DNA of 64,000 bases, taken from the NCBI GenBank assembly GCA_019096065.1, contig JAGUCH010000008.1:3229001-3293000 (forward strand), written 5' to 3'. The position numbers and the translations under genes were made by a program. Origin of the DNA: Paracyclopina nana. Lineage: Eukaryota; Arthropoda; Copepoda; Cyclopoida; Cyclopettidae. Positions within the stretch are counted from its first letter, which is position 1, and every line of letters starts with the position of its first letter. Under the pieces are notes generated by a model. The model was given only the letters and a program-made list of their open reading frames with translations, had not been told where the DNA came from and did no database searches. This document shows positions 60,978-64,000 of the stretch, in pieces.

Positions 60978-63900
60978 GGAGCACGAGTCATGTTCAAAAA
61001 ATTATCAGAAGAAATAAGTTGAAACCTTTGTTGCCAGTGAGTCGATGTGCGAGAGAATTTCTGTATTTTTGTGTGTAGTACTGTTGCCACGAGGAGCAAA
61101 AATTGCTGCAATTCGGACTCTTTCATGCGACTCTGGTAGTTGTACTGCAACTTCCATGATATGCCCACCACCATGCACCCACTGTATGTATCACAAAAGC
61201 TTTTTCTTCTGCTATATTTGCGCTCAAACTAGCTGCTCTAGCTGCGGCTCGTGATCGTCGTGAAAAAATGCCATGACTACTTTTGGCCAGATTTGTATCT
61301 CTGGCGCACCCACTACTGCATGTGCTAGTTTAGTATGATGATATGGCTCCTAAATCCCTGCTCTGAGCTCGGTGGTTGAGTTGCAGTCAAAGCAAAAAAT
61401 TCCCTGTCTGGAGCCATGATTGCATCACGCAAGAGAAACAGCTAGAAATCGTGTGCCATCCATCAGCAACGAGAATTGTGGCAAATCTTATTATTGAAAG
61501 AGTTTCTATTGTATACGTGAAATTGCATTGTCACCCACTCCATCATTATTTATGCACTTTCTAAACGAAAATCTCTCCTTTTTGGCCAAAACACACCTCC
61601 TTATTGCTACTATGTTGTTGCCTCCTAGAATTTGAGTGACCTGCGTACCAAAAATAAATACCTAGAAGGGAAAAAAGAGCAAATAATATATCATGTGTCT
61701 GAAACGAGATTACAGCAATGCAGTACTTCCTTACTACCATGATTTGTGCTCCATTATCCCATGTGTGTATTTTCTTGGGCTAGATATAATCATTGCAAAA
61801 CTACAGCTTGGATTTTTCATCGACAAATAAGATTGATGAGCTTAGTACATGAGATAAGTTGGCCTCCATAATGCAGTATAAAGATAATAGTTGTCGGAAA
61901 GGATGACTTGGCCCATAGTCTCGAAGAGCCATGAATAATTCATGGATTGATGGTTTTCTTCCTGCAAGCCCTTGTATATACCTATTCTCGTAGCGTAAGC
62001 ACATTCATGCTTAGAAAGCAGTGATTGAGCAACTCGGTATCTGTAGCTAATAAATAGCACGAGTGGAATGCGGTAAGAGTTAACGCGCTGAGACTGTTGC
62101 TAAATAAATTCGTTTATAGGTATTGAAAAGATACCTAAGCATCGATCAATATTTGAGCGTTCGAAGGAAAAACATTTTGCACTTTTGCAAAAATAACCAC
62201 TATGCATAAATTCGCAGACATTCACCCGATGGTTGTTCTCCTCTTGAGGACAAAGTTAGCTTTTCGACCTGTTTAAACATTCAGAGAATTTCCCCTTTTA
62301 AACTGAGCCAGAATGGAGACTGAGATGGAGTTGTAAAAAGCCCGCTATGTAAGCACGAATATGTCAGTCAATTCAGGCAAATGCCAGTATTACTCTAAGC
62401 TTCGAGGGCAAATGCCGTGGTTGCACGCTTGTTCTTCTTAAACAATGAATTACAGCCGTTTTCCAGGAATCTTGGAAAACTTCCAGCTGCTGCTGTAGAA
62501 GAATACTCTGCTTCGAAACTTCGATTTTCGTATCAGCATGAAAAAGACGAAGTCAACCTCGAGCACACTTTTCTAGAATAACGCCTTTTGGTTATACAAT
62601 GCATGAAAAACGTCGGAAAATAATCGATATGTACCATGTATACCATATAATGAACAATTGAATCTTGAAAGGCCCAAGTAGGAGTATGCAAGCATGCATA
62701 GCGACGCACTTTTTGCCAATCGTCCGCCCAGTGTGCTCAGCTGTCGTTGTCTTGGCAACTTTTTCTGGCAACCAAAAAGTGTTGTAGTAAAAGCCAGCAG
62801 AAGAAGTTAGGAAAAGGCCTGACTTTGGCACTGAAGCAGCTGCTATTTTCTTTGAACGCAACCTTGATCTCTTCTCTTGAAAATAACAAAACAAAGAAAG
62901 GTTGTCTCACCAACTAGCCATTAATTTTGTTAAACTACTACTGCTTAGAGAGAGAGTGAGGCTAGCTGGTGGAACATGCTTTAGAGGCTCCAGGCTGATT
63001 TATTAAATATCAGCTTTCTCCAATTTTCTTGGAAGTTCTGGGAAAAATAAGGACCATTCATTCATTCAAACTTGCTCATGTCTTATTTAGACATGCACAG
63101 TGTTTCATGGCTTTGAATGACCAATCCCAATTCAATTTGCGCTGCAAGCTTAGATTTAGCTAGGTCTGAAAGCATCAACTCTTCTTGATAAAGAACTTTT
63201 TCCTCCCGTTGCACCAAAGCTCCTCTAGTATACTGGGCCTTGTTAAGAAACAAATTTTCGTTGGCTAAAAGTTCCAAGTGGAAGAAGAACTTTTATCATC
63301 TCAGCTTTTGGTGGCCTTATCTTGAGAAAAATAATTGTCCCAGCTATGCTAGGGAGGCAAAAAAGGAAGGCAAACAAACAATATAAAAACAAAAGTGCTT
63401 TTTTCACCCTAATGCAGAATTGTTGCTTTGATCTTTGGGCACCTTCCTGATTACGTCACAGGGACTTTTTTCATGCTTGCTTCTTGGCTACGAGCTAAGC
63501 TAGCTTGCCATTTTTTGCTACAGGGAGAAAAGTTCGTGAGTTCTGAGAAAGACGTCGTAGTTTCGCCCACATGTTCCTGCGAAGGCTAATTTGTGGGTTT
63601 TAAAGAATTTTGTAAGTATAGGCTAATTTAAATATCAAGCACCAATTAGGTTTTGGTACGTCATAAAAGTGCGACTTTGTGCCAATTTTGGTGTACTTCC
63701 AAATATCTACTGCATATCTTCTGAAACGCAATTTCGGAGTGGCTTGACGACTTGAGGAATAAGACAGCATTCAAGGCTCATTCTCTTCTTTGGATTTTAA
63801 ATATATGGGAAACAAAAATGCTCCTAAAACTTGTTTGAAAAGTTACAAATGGCTTTTCATAAAGGAGGTTCATCAGCTACTTGTATGAAATAAAAAATTG

Positions 63901-64000
63901 GCCACTTTCAGCTCAGAGACTGAGCCAAATCAATGATCCCAAAAGAGCCATTTCAGCAACACGTAGACGCATGTTGAGCCTACAAAATGGGCTAAATTCA
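60978..64000. other. Downstream intergenic DNA
   Basis: I see no supportable gene, repeat or element. Open frames on both strands are short and have no recognisable domain. Confidence 0.5.

Overview
This window is eukaryotic nuclear DNA, most probably from an arthropod (Pancrustacea-like). The coding regions are split by GT-AG introns, many only about 50-70 bp long. A beaten-path (beat) family immunoglobulin protein is present, and that family is known from arthropods. There are no operons, Shine-Dalgarno sites or prokaryotic features. Only about 15 percent of the window is coding; the rest is long introns, intergenic DNA and small non-autonomous transposons. I cannot place the organism more precisely.

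Layout. (1) 4169-17217 (+): a seven-exon gene for a 1129-residue latrophilin-like adhesion receptor. It has a signal peptide, SUEL/galactose-binding lectin, Ser/Thr-rich stalk, hormone-receptor motif, GAIN domain with an intact GPS, and ONE transmembrane helix followed by a 400-residue cytoplasmic tail; the other six helices of a 7TM receptor are absent. (2) 22846-23359 (+): a small single-pass protein with a PPxY motif. (3) 27250-27778 (+): a putative orphan single-pass protein. (4) 29192-30748 (+): an orphan 479-residue protein. (5) 34323-39146 (-): a beat-family two-Ig protein with a probable GPI signal. (6) 47072-48475 (-): a divergent ethanolamine kinase-like protein. (7) 50678-51454 (+): a membrane-anchored protein with a probable NTF2/SnoaL-like domain. 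(8) 54248-60760 (+): a PH-domain protein with a Gly/Trp-rich tail.

Mobile and repeated DNA: a 171-bp MITE with about 41-bp inverted ends (21673-21843); a 767-bp Mutator-like non-autonomous element with a perfect 9-bp target duplication (33012-33796); a 0.6-kb foldback element with about 275-bp arms (40284-40905); and an AT-rich island in the last intron of the PH-domain gene that carries a 171-bp satellite arranged as a 342-bp two-monomer repeat (58631-59314).

The genes do not form one pathway. Two (the latrophilin-like receptor and the beat protein) are surface proteins of the kind used in neuronal adhesion and guidance, and the PPxY protein resembles trafficking adaptors in general design. 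All gene models were assembled by hand from reading frame, splice-site and phase agreement. No expression or homology search was available, so family names rest on recognised domain patterns.
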